Shown: positions 12,215 to 25,400 of the stretch, piece by piece
How positions within the stretch are numbered: position 1 is the stretch's first letter
How the letters are laid out: each line of letters begins with the position of its first letter
DNA from: Pyrenochaeta sp. MPI-SDFR-AT-0127
Lineage: Eukaryota; Ascomycota; Dothideomycetes; Pleosporales; Cucurbitariaceae
Direction: 5' to 3'
DNA length: 61,041 nt
Assembly (NCBI GenBank): GCA_020747015.1
Contig: JAGTJM010000116.1
Coordinates: 1 to 61,041 of the forward strand
Position numbers and translations under genes: made by a program
The notes under the pieces: model-generated
Told to the model about the DNA's origin: nothing
Database searches by the model: none
The model's input: only the letters and a program-made list of their open reading frames with translations

Positions 12215-15120
12215 TGACTAGAAGTAATTAAATTATAGCCCCTATATTAAGCTTAGACTATATAAGATACTAGTTTAAATTAAATGTATAAGCTTACTAC
12301 TAAAACTATTTAGCCTATTATTCTTATATATCTACCTCCTTAAGCTTTAGTTCTCCTACTAATTTATTATAATCTTTCTAGCCTATTAAGATAGTCTATA
12401 AACTCCTTAGTAAGCTAACTAATACTAAGATTAATTAATAATATTCTACTTATACTAGAGTAGGCTAAAAACCTTATAAGTATAAAGAATCTATTTATAT
12501 AAGTAGCCTATATAAATTAGAATCTCTATAGTAATAAGCTTATAACTCTATCTTATTAAGGAAGAAGTTATAGATTATATTATATCTTTATAATTATTAT
12601 ATTAAGGAGCTAGAGGTATAATAGAGACTTAAGTAAAAATATAAACTCTTTACTAGTTTAGAGTAAAATAGCTTTTAAAGACTACTAATAGCTACTAAAG
12701 CTTCTAAGTATTTTAGAATACTAGAGTATACTATTAGAAATATATAAGTAGATTAGTTTTTAATAGTAATATAGAGTAGAGGCTATTAGTAGAATATATT
12801 AGAAGTAAAAAATAAAAGATTACTAAAGCTTAAACTAAAGCTTTTTTAGATATTTATTAAGTAGAGGTAGTTAAGATAATAAATATCTTAGTCTTAGTTC
12901 TAATAATAAGTAAAGTAGCTATATTAAATACTATATAATAAAAAAGCTAATATTCTTAGTAAGATTAGCTTTTATTAGTAAACTATATATAAATACTTAT
13001 CTAGTACTTCTAGATAACTTTAAATTCTTATAAGACTAGTTTACTAATTTCTACTATTAGTAGAATATTAGCTAGAGATACTTTACCTATACTAAGTAAT
13101 ACCTTCTACCTTACTATATTAATTTTATAAATTAATTTTAGTATTTTATTTATTAAAATTATTTATCTAGATAAGTACTAGTTTATTTTAGTACTTTTAG
13201 CTATTAAGAATTTTAAATATAGATAAAATACTACTTCTATTTAAGTTTTTTAATAGATATACTTACAATCTTATTAGAGAGTATATAGTAATAGATCTAT
13301 AACTAATAGTAGCTAGTCTAAGTACTAAGCTACTCTTATACTATATATCTATATAGATAGAAAACTATATTTAAAACTAAAGTTAAAATTTTATAATATA
13401 CTAGAGAGTAAAATTTAGTAAAAAGAGTATTAAAAATAGAATTCTTAAGTTATTATTAAGCTTTTAGCTATAGCTTATAATAATAAGAAACTTCTTACTA
13501 GCTAGATAACTAATAAGTTAATACTAAGCCTTAATACTAATTAAGGCCTATATAATAATACTTTATTAGTAATAGATTCTACTATTTTCTATAAAATAGA
13601 TTATATTAAAAAGCTTCTTTAGGATAATTATATTATACTAGTTATAGTACTTCTAGAATATATAGAACTACTCTAGCTATTAGATATTACTATTAATAAA
13701 ATATTTAAAGTAGAGAGACTACTATATCCTATTATTAAATTACTATAACTAAAGCTATTAGAAATATCTAAAATATATTAATTAATAGAAAATAGAAGAT
13801 AATATAGTAAAGCTTTATTTATATAGATATTATAATATACCTTTATAGTTATAATAATAGTAAGATATTAATTAAGAATCTTATAGATAAAGTGGATTTT
13901 ATAGAGTAGAAGACTACTAATATTATTAATAAGGCTACTATTATAATTAAGGATAATAATACTAATAATAGCTTTAATTAGAATTTACCTATTAATAAAA
14001 TAGACTTCTTAAAGTATTAAATATTAGTATATTAGTTCTAAATTATACCTTAATTAAAGTAGTTATATTAGGCTTAAGATATATATTAGTATACTTAGCT
14101 ATTATAAAGACCTCTACTAAGAATAATAGTAAAGAGTAAGGATTAGTTCTTAGAGATAATCTAATAAGTATAAGTAGTAGGGGTAATACTAAGATAGTAA
14201 GAGAAAAAGAGTATTAAGATAGAGAACTATTCTATTACTTTTACTATTTATAAGAATATTAAGTTAAATATACTAAGCTATAGGAGCCTTTAGTATAGGT
14301 TTATATATATAATAGAATATATAGTACTTACTTTACTTAGTTTAATTAGTATTACTAATTATACTAAGTAACTAAGTATATTATATAATTAGCTTACTTA
14401 TTCCTAGATTAGTTAGGTTCTAGTTAGCTATAGCTAGTAGGTTAGTCTATCTATAAGGCGGGGCTATAATATCTATATAAGAAGAAATTTATTAATATTC
14501 TAGTTAACTCTAGTATAACTAAGATAGCTTCTAATACTCTAATTCTTATAAATAAGCTACTAGTTAAACTACTACTAGCTTAAATTACTAGGTAGTATTC
14601 CTAGTAAGTTAAATATACTAGAGAGGCTATAGCTAAGGCTATAATAGAGTATATAAAGGCTAGAAAACTTAATAAGTTACTAGGTTAGTAGTAGTTAAAG
14701 TAATTAGGATAGAGTAGTTAAGTAGAAGAGCTTAAAATTTAAGATTAAAGTTTATCTACTATATCTACTAATTACTATATTAGGACTAGTATTTATTTAG
14801 TAATATAGTAAGCTCTAATAAGTAGCTATTTTTAATAGTAGCTTTTTACTTTATATATTAGACTAATCTATATATATTTCCTATATAAAATTATTAGAAC
14901 TAAGAATACTAAGAAGTAGTAGATAATTATAAGTATATAGTCTATTACTTACTATAGTATATATACTACTAACTAAATTTTTTAGATAGAATACTAAAAT
15001 TAAGCTATAATATACTAGAATAGTAATAGGTAAGTTAATAGAGTAATTCTAGATTACTTACTATATAATTTACTAGATATAGCTATAGAAAGTTATATTT
15101 AGCTTAAGCTAAATTAGTTC
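12215..15120. mobile_element. RIP-destroyed repeat, about 2.9 kb
   Basis: Composition changes abruptly at both borders. Inside, CpA, TpG and CpG are almost absent while TpA (TAG, CTA, TATA words) dominates, and all six frames are full of stops. This is the pattern left by repeat-induced point mutation, which converts CpA to TpA in duplicated DNA during the sexual cycle of many ascomycetes. The element class cannot be read: no inverted ends, long terminal repeats or protein motifs survive. A short GC-bearing island (GGCGGGGC) near 14,457 is an exception. The right edge abuts normal-composition DNA at about 15,121. Confidence 0.8.
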
Positions 15121-17087
15121 CGCGCTAAAAACCCCTACCTAGCTTACGGCTATATTGGTAAATTTTTACGGTACTTAAGTCCTGCACTCGGCCGAAACAA
15201 GACAAGCCGAAGTTGCCCCGCCCAAGCAAAACTGAGCAGCATGTTGGCTCCACAACTCTTGGCACCACATCCAAACTGCGCGAGACTCCGCGTGACCAGA
15301 CACGGCCGAATACGTCCACCTCCATCATGTGACCGCCTGGCTTTCTCCTAATGCCTCGTTCTCGGTCTCCGCCGCCTTGGAGCACACCCGAATTCAGTGA
15401 GTCCATGTTGGCACGGCGGAGTATCCACGATGGACTGACTGGCTAGTGAAGAGCCTATGCTGCCAGCTGTTGCACCTAATACACGTATCGTGCGCGATGA
15501 TCAGCCATAATAAGTCAGAGAAGCAGCGATGCAAAAGGTGCAGAGCTGCTGGCCATCGATAACATCAACCCGGCCTCGCGATCGAACCGATTCCAGAGAC
15601 ACACCTAACGTCATGTGATAAAGAAGAGTTTTGCAGGCAGACCAAGGGTGGATCCTTGTCACAACACGCCGAATGGGTGGTAGCGTGGTGGAGAGAATGC
15701 GCACAAGGTCTGGCCATGGCTGACAAAGATTCGACACATGCCAACACGTGCCCGATCTCAGCGAACTGCTTCGCCCTCCCTCGTGTATGCGCAGGAAAAC
15801 GTGTCCGAGGACGTCAGTCTACGGGAATTTGGTTTGGCGTGACATACATCAGTGGGAGCATTTGAGGCACCGACAAAGTATTTCTGGGCCATTGACCACT
15901 ACTGAGTCTGCACCGTCATCGACAGAATGGCTGCCCTCGGCGTTGGAAACCACGTCAGGTGTTGTTCACACCCAAATGTATACACGATTGTTGACCATGC
16001 TAACAAACTTGACTTATGACTAGGTACGATAATGCCGCAACGCGTGTAGCCTCCCCCATCACTACCGATTCAACTGCACCATGACACGCTATGGTTGTCA
16101 ACATGGCGAACAAACTCTTTGTTGAATTGAGTTGGACAAGGAGCCAGGAGCAAGAATAGCACATGAAGCGATGGCTTGTCAGCAATTGGGAAGGAACGGG
16201 AGGGCGAGTGCAACAGAAAACTCGTTTTCACTCTTCCTCATTCTGATACTGCAATCAAGCATAAACATAACATCCTCCCTGCGTCCCGCAAAACCCACCA
16301 TGCTGCACGTTGTGACAGGTGCGTTGACTTTGAGCAACCATAACGTAGTTTTGTGTACACGTAAATGTTCAGTACATGTCCAACGTCTATTCATGTGCAT
16401 CCCTGGCGGAACCCTCTGTGCCGGAAAATAAGCGGGGAACTTCACAATGGCATACCGTAGTCGCGTGAATACATCGATCCTCTCTACAGAGGTCCTTGAT
16501 ATCAAATAAAACTCCCGCATGTACTAGTAAATTGTTTTTACATCGTCGTCTCTATGCCAGATTGGAACACGATCAGCGTTCTCATGTAGCTGTCATGCTG
16601 ATTTCCTCTCCTGTACTTGTACTTTGCTTCTCTAGTCTATAAGGCCAAGTATAAAGTCTGACAGTCTTTGGAGCCTTCACATAAAGTCACACGGTCTTGC
16701 TGAACTTGTGGCCATTGTGTGGTGCAGCATTATTCAAGGCGCCACCCATAGTGCTTAACAGTTCACCCTTCGCCGCTTTACTCTCCTGACGTGGCCAAAG
16801 TCCGTCTGTCATTCTACCCTCCGCCTCACCAACTCTTAGGTCGCACTGCGTAAGGACCTCATGAACCTGATAGTCGGCCTTTGGGCGTGTCGTCCGCGAA
16901 TAATTCACAAGATTCGCAAGCTATTCCCCCTACTCAAGTAATTTACGCTACAATAATCTTCTCGCACGGCTAGTCCTACTACTTGGGCTTACTTTAGGTT
17001 TTCACTGGCCGAAAGTGGATCTTTTCCTTTTCATACGGTTAGCAAAACCAGTCAATCGTCACGACATCCAGGACTTGTGAGTAGCTG
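15121..17087. other. Intergenic region right of the RIP block
   Basis: Normal GC content resumes sharply. Short frames on both strands (up to 113 codons at 16,179-16,520, minus) overlap one another and show no motif, start context or splice pattern I can support. Nothing is called. Confidence 0.35.
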
Positions 17088-17403
17088 TTGGGTGACAATT
17101 GTTCCGACCGACAATACATCAAGTCCACAAAGGGTCTCAAGAGCTTGAACCTTGAAGCAATTGCCCCACGTAAATATGAGCCTCAGATATACAAATATAC
17201 TCCCTGTGCGGGCAAATTGCGTCGAGCAGAGGCAAGATTGTGCTTTGCAACAAGGTGGTTGGGAACGGACTCAAGATCCTCTGGAGGGAACGAGTCTATC
17301 GCTGAGAGTCACCATGCAAGCAGACACCATTAAGGTCCACTCTGACACACTATCCGATCCTGGCTAACTCTCATGCTGTCTCGGCCAAAATACAGGCGTC
17401 GCA

Positions 17404-17560
17404 CCAATGAAGCGTGAGTTTCAGCAAGAGTTGCGTAGTGTAAACATCAAGCAGCTGATGCTTCTCATCAACAATCCGGAAGTGAATTTTATTATTTCCG
17501 AGCACCTGCAAGCTACCTCCGTCGCGCTAGTGCACATTCTTGCCTCGCGTCCAACGGTGC
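17404..17560 (+). CDS. Possible internal exon, unknown protein
   Basis: A segment starting GVAPMKREFQQEL reads as a helical stretch (NIKQLMLLINNPEVNFII, then SVALVHILASRP). It follows a plausible acceptor (AATACAG with a GCTAAC branch word about 35 nt upstream) and is followed by GTGCGTAC, which can serve as a donor. Upstream open segments at 17,088-17,370 could be earlier exons, but I could not build a full consistent model. It is a coding-like fragment, not a recognised gene. Confidence 0.3.
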
Positions 17561-17852
17561 GTACTTTTATTTGCATACGCGGGCGACGAAGTTGGAGCGA
17601 CACGTAGTAGACATCTGACGTCGGTTTCGTTTCCACTGCCACCTCAACCATCTGCTACCACTCACCGAATCCGTGTTGGAAGACTGGTAGCGATAGTTAG
17701 GCCCGCCATTGGCATGATACCAGTAGCTAATTCCCTAGCCCTTTGCGCAAAACCCTTTGCCGCCTATTTGACAACTTTCCGTCTACAGCTCCAATTCTGT
17801 TCTATCTGCGCTTTACTGTAACATCCGGCGGCTTTCTTGAATGTTGCGGGTT

Positions 17853-18064
17853 TTACGGATTAGTATAAACCAGGGCTCCAAGCACAGCCTTCTCAAATAA
17901 TCTCCATCCACTCTTCTCGTACCGATCCCGCGCTCGTTTCCCGACTAAGGCCATGTCCTTTTCGTCCAGGTCGATCACAGTAGGTGCGACATCATGTTTT
18001 AAGCGAACGCTAGTCAAATCCACCCAGACACCATAGATAGATGCAGGAGTTTCGCACTCAATAG
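17853..18064 (-). CDS. Possible terminal exon, unknown protein
   Basis: Seventy codons are open with no internal ATG and end at TAA (17,853-17,855). They follow a candidate acceptor (AAGTAG at 18,065) with a matching GTAATG donor at 18,108, a 44-nt intron. The reading is well mixed in residues (ETPASIYGVWVDLTSVRL, then IDLDEKDMALVGKRARDRY), as expected of real protein. No family is recognised and the upstream exon was not found. Confidence 0.35.
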
Positions 18065-18109
18065 CTACTTGGTTCAGGCTGCGAGGGTCTTGTAGGTGCA
18101 GGCATTACC

Positions 18110-18340
18110 GTGCTTGTCTTTCTTCTCTTTCTTCCTGATGCCATCAAGTTCTATAAACCGTCAGAATTGTATCTCCTCGAGCAGGGGAAGCTCATGTATG
18201 AGCGTTTGCGCACGACCACAGCGGCATCGATCCATTATCGAATTGGAAATGCCTTTGTCTTGCAGCATGCGGGCCCGTCATCTACTAGACAATACGTTGC
18301 AAAGCAGAAACATGTTTCATTTTTTCTCCCAGAGACGTGA
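18110..18340 (+). CDS. Possible coding fragment, unknown protein
   Basis: A 76-codon open stretch with a coherent composition (FYKPSELYLLEQGKLMYERL, then SIHYRIGNAFVLQHAG). There is no clear ATG context, domain or splice partner. It lies head-on to the minus-strand fragment at 17,853-18,064, so both could be remnants of a convergent pair. Confidence 0.25.
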   Translation: MLVFLLFLPDAIKFYKPSELYLLEQGKLMYERLRTTTAASIHYRIGNAFVLQHAGPSSTRQYVAKQKHVSFFLPET

Positions 18341-18447
18341 TCTATGGCGGCATATCATGCAACAATGTCCTGGATAACAATCTCGATGTGAAGCCTGGCG
18401 ACCCCGGCGACTCAACTATTGGTGCTATCCACCAGTGCTGTATCCGG

Positions 18448-18517
18448 TACTCAATACTTAGTATGATCTTATATGGAAAAGTTCAAGTTTACAGAAATCT
18501 GTATTAAGTATTGAGTA
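18448..18517. repeat. Imperfect inverted repeat with TATTGAG microsatellite
   Basis: TACTCAATACTTAGT (18,448-18,462) pairs with ATTAAGTATTGAGTA (18,503-18,517), 14 of 15 positions, around a 40-base loop. The right arm continues into GTATTGAGTATTGAG. It could be the end of a small foldback element or chance growth of a short tandem repeat. Confidence 0.4.
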
Positions 18518-18910
18518 TTGAGTATCAAAGATATTGAGAAAATATGGAGAAATCCAACTAGGGATGACAAGGCTGTGGAAGTGAAATCTATCGTCCTCTT
18601 GCGACCAGCTGCATCATATCCTACTTCATTTTCCACCTCTACCTCTGCCTCCTCTAGATGTATATCGGCGTTAAGTTCATCGAGACAGTCTTTCTTTAGC
18701 TAGTGTCATAAACACCTCATATATACAATCATCTTTACTCCTAAGCTAGCCCTTATCCACGGTATCCAACGTCGCGCGTCTCAAAGGACTTACTCTACCT
18801 CAACTAACATCACTAATACTGAAAGGATATTAACTACTATGCGGGAAAGGTGTGGGTACGAAGTAACTACGTTAAAATTACATATCTTACATTACCCTTA
18901 TTAAGTAGCT

Positions 18911-19473
18911 CTACGTCTCTATAGCGGTTTGGGTGTACTTCTTAAACATATAGCCAGAAGAAGCTCTACTATTAGTGGTATCTATAGAACTAGGGCTCTC
19001 TACGTGCGAAAAGTCTGCGAAATAAAGGGACTTAGGATTGGAGAGTTCAGAGGTAGTACTATTATCTATTTCAGTGCCGCTATTTGCCATACTATTGTTG
19101 GTAGAGTACGTTATTTCATAGTTGGAGAATGTGTGAAAATTCTTATGGCTGATGCCCCGTGGCTCCGGAGTTCTGCCTGCATGCTTGAATTCAATATCCT
19201 CAATATCCTCAATATCCTCCAAAGAACAAATATTGGGGAAATCAATATTTTCAATGCATATTGAGCATATTGACCAGGGGTTTTACTATCGAATACATCA
19301 CTGTCATCTACTACTAAGCCGTTATAAGACTGGCCACAAATTTCTTGACAAACATGTCTCAACACGAACGTCACAAAGAATGATATGGCGTTGACTCGCA
19401 ACACTGCTTCTTGATGAGCCCTGATGTACATCTGCATAGTTAGTGTATGACCAGACAATGATTTGCCCTTCAT
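18911..19473 (-). pseudogene. Coding-like remnant containing a 9-bp repeat, unknown family
   Basis: Two overlapping minus-strand frames read coherently: 19,473-19,111 (starting from MKGKSLSGHTLTMQMYIRAH) and 19,222-18,911 (MEDIEDIEDIEFKHAG, then Ser/Thr-rich to a stop). The switch falls in an ATATTGAGG-type tandem repeat at 19,191-19,265, where repeat slippage could have shifted the frame. No family is recognised. Confidence 0.25.
19191..19217. repeat. 9-bp tandem repeat, three units
   Basis: TCAATATCC is repeated three times head to tail. Read on the minus strand it encodes EDI repeats. More loosely related words (TCAATATTTTC, TCAATGCATATTG) follow up to 19,265. Confidence 0.6.
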
Positions 19474-20333
19474 CGTGACGTCTTTTCATGCTGTTTGTGC
19501 GAGAGAGTCCTCAGCCGTCAGAATAGCTTGAAAGGCTAGCGGAACAAAATGTAAGCAGCTCAATATGTCGATATACCGCGACTCATTTTGTTTTCTAGGC
19601 CGAGATTTCAATTAATATCGTCCCATAATCGGAATCATCTAGGTATCAAAATAAAGGCGCGCAATTCAGCAAGGCTCCTTACCCGTGCTTAGCCTTCGTT
19701 TGCCACTGCCACAGAGTTCTTACAAACATGATGTGCGAAAGCCACATTCGCTTTATCAGATGATTGACTACATCATTCATATGACCTATATGCTACTGAA
19801 GTTGCCCAAGCATCCAGTCCATTTCAACGATGTTGGCCAAGGTCCATTAGCTCTCTTAAACCTGGTGGTGTTGGCCATGATAATGTTGTTGTACGTGAAA
19901 CCTACCGTATAATGGACTTGAAATGGGAGTTTGTGGTGGTTCAGGAGATTGCTGGAGATGCCCCTTAACTCTATTAACCGTTCCGTCCGCTATGGTGTTA
20001 TCTACCGAAACTCCCCAACGGCTGCAATGGCTTTGATGCCGAGAGCCGCTAGAAAATGATGGAATGGATCATTGGTACTAACATTTGAACCACTCCATCC
20101 ACCTTGCAAGATGTGATCTCGCGCTGCTACAAGCCTATCGTCGGTGGTGTTCAAGGTCCCTTTCACAGCATATAAAAGCCAAGTACGCCTCGGGAGTAGA
20201 CCCGCAATAATAATCACCGAAAGCCTTCATCATTAAGAGCCAGGCCTAGTAATCTGGGACGGCTATGTGATCGTGGCTAATCGATAACCACAATCCAACT
20301 CAATATTACGTTATCGCACTTGCACCATGCTCG
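19474..20333. other. Intergenic region
   Basis: Only short frames of up to 75 codons, without motifs. Composition is intermediate and becomes A/T-richer towards the minisatellite that starts near 20,334. Confidence 0.35.
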
Positions 20334-20512
20334 ATTTCATCATAATTGATAATATCATGTTTGATATCCTTATGTTCAATATTATCACATTCGCTATTTT
20401 TTTTATTCAATATCATTACATTTGGTATTATTTTTCTTTAGGTGATTATACTTGACATTATTGTATTGAATATCATCCAATTTGCTATCATTATATTCGA
20501 TACTATTGTCCC
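20334..20512. repeat. Degenerate 14-16-bp minisatellite, about 12 units
   Basis: The sequence can be laid out as about a dozen diverged units of roughly 15 bases around a core TTCGATATCATTACAT: for example TTGATATCCTTATGT, TCAATATTATCACAT, TCAATATCATTACAT, TGAATATCATCCAAT, TTGCTATCATTATAT, TCGATACTATTGTCC. One unit is expanded by a T run (near 20,400). Related words reach back to about 20,280. It lies outside any gene. Confidence 0.6.
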
Positions 20513-21479
20513 CTTGTTTTCGTCTATATCTCTAGGACGATTAGTTCTCTAATAAAATATACTAAAATACGCTTTTAGTTCTTTGTAACGAGCATAGCGC
20601 TCCTTGTGTCCTAGAGGTACACGTTAAATTGCTAGGAGACGGTTGTAAAAACCGGTGTTGACGACAATGTCATCCGCTCATCAAGGAATGATTATTGTTC
20701 CATAATCTTAATTATTAGTCGCTTGAATGAGCTATGCAGTACGCGAGTTGCCCTAATAGCCGGAGTATAAAATTCGAGCCCTCCTCCCTCTAAGAAAGTA
20801 CAGGATGTGCGAAGAGTTTGAGCTCAAATTTATGCGCAAATGGAGGGAAGTATCCTCTATAAAAAGGAAAAGAAACAGCCCAGATGTTCGAGAGAAAGAT
20901 CGTAGGGCGCTATGACGAGTAGGCCAGAATGCACGATCGAGCAACTAATATTCTTAAAGACTTCCTCAAAGTAATCCACTATCTAACGATGAAGACGATG
21001 TTCGCCTTATTTTACTTCGCCTCTAGGGGGTTTTATCCTAAGAATTTTCTAGACATGGCATATAAAAACAATACGTCGAATAATCAACCCAGCGAACTCG
21101 CGTATCAACGAGACTTGGATTCATGACTTCTTGAATCGTCTCGTCGAGGGTTCTGTAATCATGACAAAGAGCATTAGCAGGTCGCATTGGCTTGTTCGAT
21201 GCTGATTCTGAATTTGACGCAAGCGGACCTGAGTCCTCACTGGCTGCTATGCTCGAAGTGGGAGCATATAGGCCACCCATCAAAATGCTACTTCTTCAAA
21301 CGCCGCTCTTACTTTGGCCAGCTGTATTCAAGTCGGGTGTCTCCAGATATTTCTACAAGAACCATGCGTAGTCACTCTAGCTCGGAGTATATCGAAGCAA
21401 AACAAGACCGTAGGGCCAATCACACGCTTTGAAGGTCAGTTTCTTGCCAGTGACGGTCTATTGCTGGCACTTAGTTAAA
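20513..21479. other. Intergenic region before the ankyrin pseudogene
   Basis: Short open frames on both strands (up to 81 codons) show no motif. Nothing else is visible. Confidence 0.3.
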
Positions 21480-22464
21480 TCTTGTTACCAATGGTGGAGC
21501 TGTTGCCTGATAATGGGGCCGTGGCTGTGCACTCGAAGCAGCTTCCTACAATGGCGATGTGACCGTAGTCCAGCTGCTTTGTGAGCGAGGCTTTGTGACC
21601 GATCTCTTTTGGAGGGACAATGACACCCTACTTCAGACAGCGGCATCTCAGGGTTGTGAGAAGGTAGTGAAGCTACTTTTTGACAAAAGTGCCAGTGCCA
21701 ATATGTGGAGTGAATATCATGGTGGAGCATTGACACTTGTCGCTATGAACGGACAGAAGTGTTACACCTGCGTCTGGCTTTCGTTAGCCATATAGATGGT
21801 ATACACTATATCTATAGCCCTGTAATAGTTGCAGGGCACAACGAGGTCGAAGCGATGTCGTTGCTTTGCTGCTTGACAACGGCCCCAAAGTCACCGCAGA
21901 AGGCGAACTATGGGGGACACCGCTTAGAGCAGTCTATCAAAAAGGGCATGTTGACGTGGCTAGTGTTGGTTAAAAGAGGGGCTGAAATCAACAAGATACG
22001 TGCCGCACTCACAACAGCTTTAGTGTTTAGCCATGTTGAGATTGTTACACTACTTTGTGCAAAAGGAGCCGATGCCAATGCGGCAGACAAGCGGTATGGA
22101 GTTTCACTGTTGGCAACCTCCATCGATAGCCATAAGCCTATAGTACAATTCCTACTTGATCAAAAGGCCAAAGTTAGTAAAGTAACAGACAAGCGTGGGT
22201 CTCCGCTTCTCGAACGGCCACAAAGGCGCGACCGTGCTCCTGCTCGGCAGCCATATCGAAATCGATGCAAATAGGAATAGGTACACTGGACCCTATCTGG
22301 CTTCTCTCGGTGACCACAAGTCAGTAGTTAGGGTACTTAACAAACGAGGAGTAGATGTTATAGATAGAAATCTCATAGGCGAATCTGCGAGCCAAATAGC
22401 GTTGCTTAAGGGTCATGGAAATCAGAACAGTTACTACAACAAGAAATCCTCAATTCGGCGATAA
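21480..22464 (+). pseudogene. Ankyrin-repeat protein pseudogene
   Basis: About six or seven ankyrin repeats are readable, spread over all three plus frames. Signature pieces in order: ALEAASYNGDVTVVQLLCERG, LLQTAASQGCEKVVKLLFDK, LLDNGPKVTAEGELWGTPLRA with GHVDVASV, VEIVTLLCAKGADANAADK, LLATSIDSHKPIVQFLLDQ, and GHKGATVLLLGSHIEID. Each matches the ankyrin consensus of paired helices ending in the LL-x-x-GA-x-x turn, and the spacing of about 33 residues holds across the breaks. At least four frame switches occur in under 1 kb, so no intact product is possible. Long ankyrin arrays of this fungal style commonly form the C-terminus of NACHT-type signalling proteins; no NACHT domain is visible here, so this is either a 5'-truncated copy or a stand-alone ankyrin gene. 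Confidence 0.7.
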
Positions 22465-25400
22465 GCTCACGCCTAGTCTATTAACGGTTTAAATAATCCT
22501 CTATATGCACGTTTAGCACCCGAATTTCGAATTATATTAGGGTTGTCTTTCATCTACTCAAACTAAGAGTTCTCAGGGAGATCACAACTACAAAGTATTT
22601 CACCTAATATACGCCGCGCCTCATTGTCTACAAAAAGAATTCCACGAGACGTCTAGTTGAATGTAGACGAGATGGAGAACGCTCCTAGGGGAGAACTATG
22701 GGATAGTACGGGATATTGAAAGTTTAAAATCATCCCAAGGTCTAATGCTACGGCCTGGAAACCTGTTCTCGAAAGATCGCACCCTGCGACATTTTTTTTC
22801 TACCATTTCTCTAAGAGTGTCTTATTTAAGTTGGATACGTTGGAATGTGACAAGACCGTTTCTGGGGCGAGTGGATGCATACCATACGATAGGCGCTGAC
22901 TTGGATTGTCGGTGTTACTTGGACCGATAGAAATAGCTGGAGATGGTAGCGTCAAGCGCGCTCTTAGCCACTGGATTGTTGGAAATTTTCATAGCGAATG
23001 GATCGCGGTGTTGTCCAAAGTACCATAATTACTAGGGCCGGTTTGATAGAAACCGTATATCTGTAGAAGATCATTAAGTTAAGCTGCAGAATGAAGGTCC
23101 TCCTCGTGTCGCAATTTAGAACCGTCTTCAGTGGTCATCGTACTTGCCATCAACCAGCTCCGATTGACATAACTCAGGCATCGCGTAAGTTAGTGTCAAA
23201 TAAAGGAGATACTCTTTACCGAGTACCTGAGTGCTAGTCATCCCATCCGCAGTATCAGACCAAGGATTGGATAAAAGGTTCGGCGTCCTATGAATCACCA
23301 CGGCGAATCGCATCTGCCAGCCCATATTTTGTCCGGGCTTCTAGATGAGGAGCTATAAGTAGACTTTATAGTAATATAAGTATGCTTGTTAGGTGCGCGA
23401 AGAAAATTTACAGACGCAATCACCTTGGGCGCTCAGGCATTGAATTAAGTATCTTTGATGATCACCTGTAGATGATGATGCTCTGGGCGTTTGGAGTCGG
23501 AACAAGGCCGCATTAGACTGTATTTTCTCTCCGAAAAACTATATCGACAATGACTTCAAAGCAGCTGCAATGCGGCAAAGGATGCATATAGTAGTCGCTT
23601 GAACACAACTGCAATGTTGCCGTGCTGCACATTGACGAACTCCCGCAATAACTTCTCCGCGTTATCAATCTTGGGGCTGTGGGTGCTTTCAAACCTGTCC
23701 ACAGAGTTATCCTGAACTTTCCAACGAACCCCGATACTGACTCTTTTTACCCCGGGGAGTTGTTGTGAAGGAATGTAATCGATCCGACGTCTCCGAAGGA
23801 CGTTTCGGCCATCTAGCATATGCATAGCTTTCTAGGTTACTAAATAAATCTCCGCTATGGCTCCGCACTCCCGCGAGTGCTGCTTGGCCAACAGTAAACA
23901 ATTCCTCAAGGATAAGTTCCCAAAATTTCAACCTGAGCTCAACGTGAAACGAGGAATGCACGCATCACGGCAACAGGGTATAGCACCAGGAGGTAAGCGA
24001 ATCATTAACTTCGATAGCGGGGAGGGGTTTAAGATAGTTGGAACATGTAGTTGATACAACGCGGCTACTCTAAAGAAGTCTGCTACAGCAGGCAGACAAT
24101 AGTCACCCATGCGCATGCGAGGCAGTTGTCGGCTATTAGGCAAGCACTCTGTGCTAGCTTTGTCATGAATTGAACTGAGCTGAAAGTAGCACACTAGATT
24201 GAGGCTCTCTGTACCCCACACAGGCTCTGTTGGGTTACGTGTGCTCATCTGGTGCGGGTTTCATGTGACAAGTCCACAGCTTCACGAAGACGAAAATATC
24301 ATGAATTCCTTGGGTTTCACGCTGGGAGCTTTAGACCCTAGATCTGTAGCTTACCTGCAATGAGGACTTACCGACGGGTATGTCGTGTAAGGCTCGCCAC
24401 GAGCACAGGAGCTGCGCACTATCAATGTCTGATCAACTTGGCTGGCGCCCATGCTCATCTAGGACCGCAAGCAAACAAAAGAATATAGCCATGGCGCTGC
24501 AGGTAGTGGTACAAACATGGTACCTGAGAGTACAGCGTAATCATGATTTTCTAGCACCACTGAATGTGAGCCCTCTCGGACCAGCAAAGAGAATAATTGG
24601 ATGAAATTTAGTGATCTATCGGCCATTCGCACTATTATAGTCGCGTGTGAGTGTGATAAGCTTCTGTGAACTATTTTCTCTGACCATTCACACCATGCAA
24701 TCACGAGAGGACCCAAACTTGTGATATTTGTTGGTGTGCATTGTCTAATGGCGAGGAGGACGACGCTGAGCGCATCGTGTCAGGCTTTAGGTCATCAACG
24801 TTCAGTACCGCAGCACGAACAGCCTTTGCGTATGGAGTCACCTACGCTTCATTCCGCGCATCGACTACTAGGATGTATTTGTCACGTTGACAATAGGACA
24901 ACCTGACTACGGGATTATTTTGTACCATCGGAGCCAAAGCATCAAGTGCGATATTTGCCCACTGCCTTCTCTCGGCGCTTGTACGTTCACATCGCTCACG
25001 TTCCACTTTACCCAGCCTTTGCTCTCTTAGTACAGCAAAGCCGCCTGCAAGTCCTACTGAACATATCTCGGAATATCTGGTTTAATATGGTCGTATCCAA
25101 GAGCGCTGCGACAACGCCGGCTGCATTCTGCGTCATATCTCATGTGCGCAGAATCCATTTGGCGCCTTCTCGACGAATCCATCAACTTCTGGACATATTT
25201 GGTTACTACTACAGTTTTCTGCACGGTCATCGTTCGATTCACATGTCATCACGACAAAACACGATCGAATAAGGCTCAACTATTCCTGACTACCTTGTGG
25301 TAGCCGCCTTGTTTTTCTCCGCTCGAAGCTCTACCATACGTTCGGAAACCACGAGACTGCTACGCCCTGGCAGCGCCTGGGCCACTGCGGCATTACCATC

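Noticed and set aside
12215..15120. Reading a transposase or reverse transcriptase from the 2.9-kb A/T block
   Set aside because: CpA/TpG depletion is so complete that no frame or motif can be inferred without related copies.
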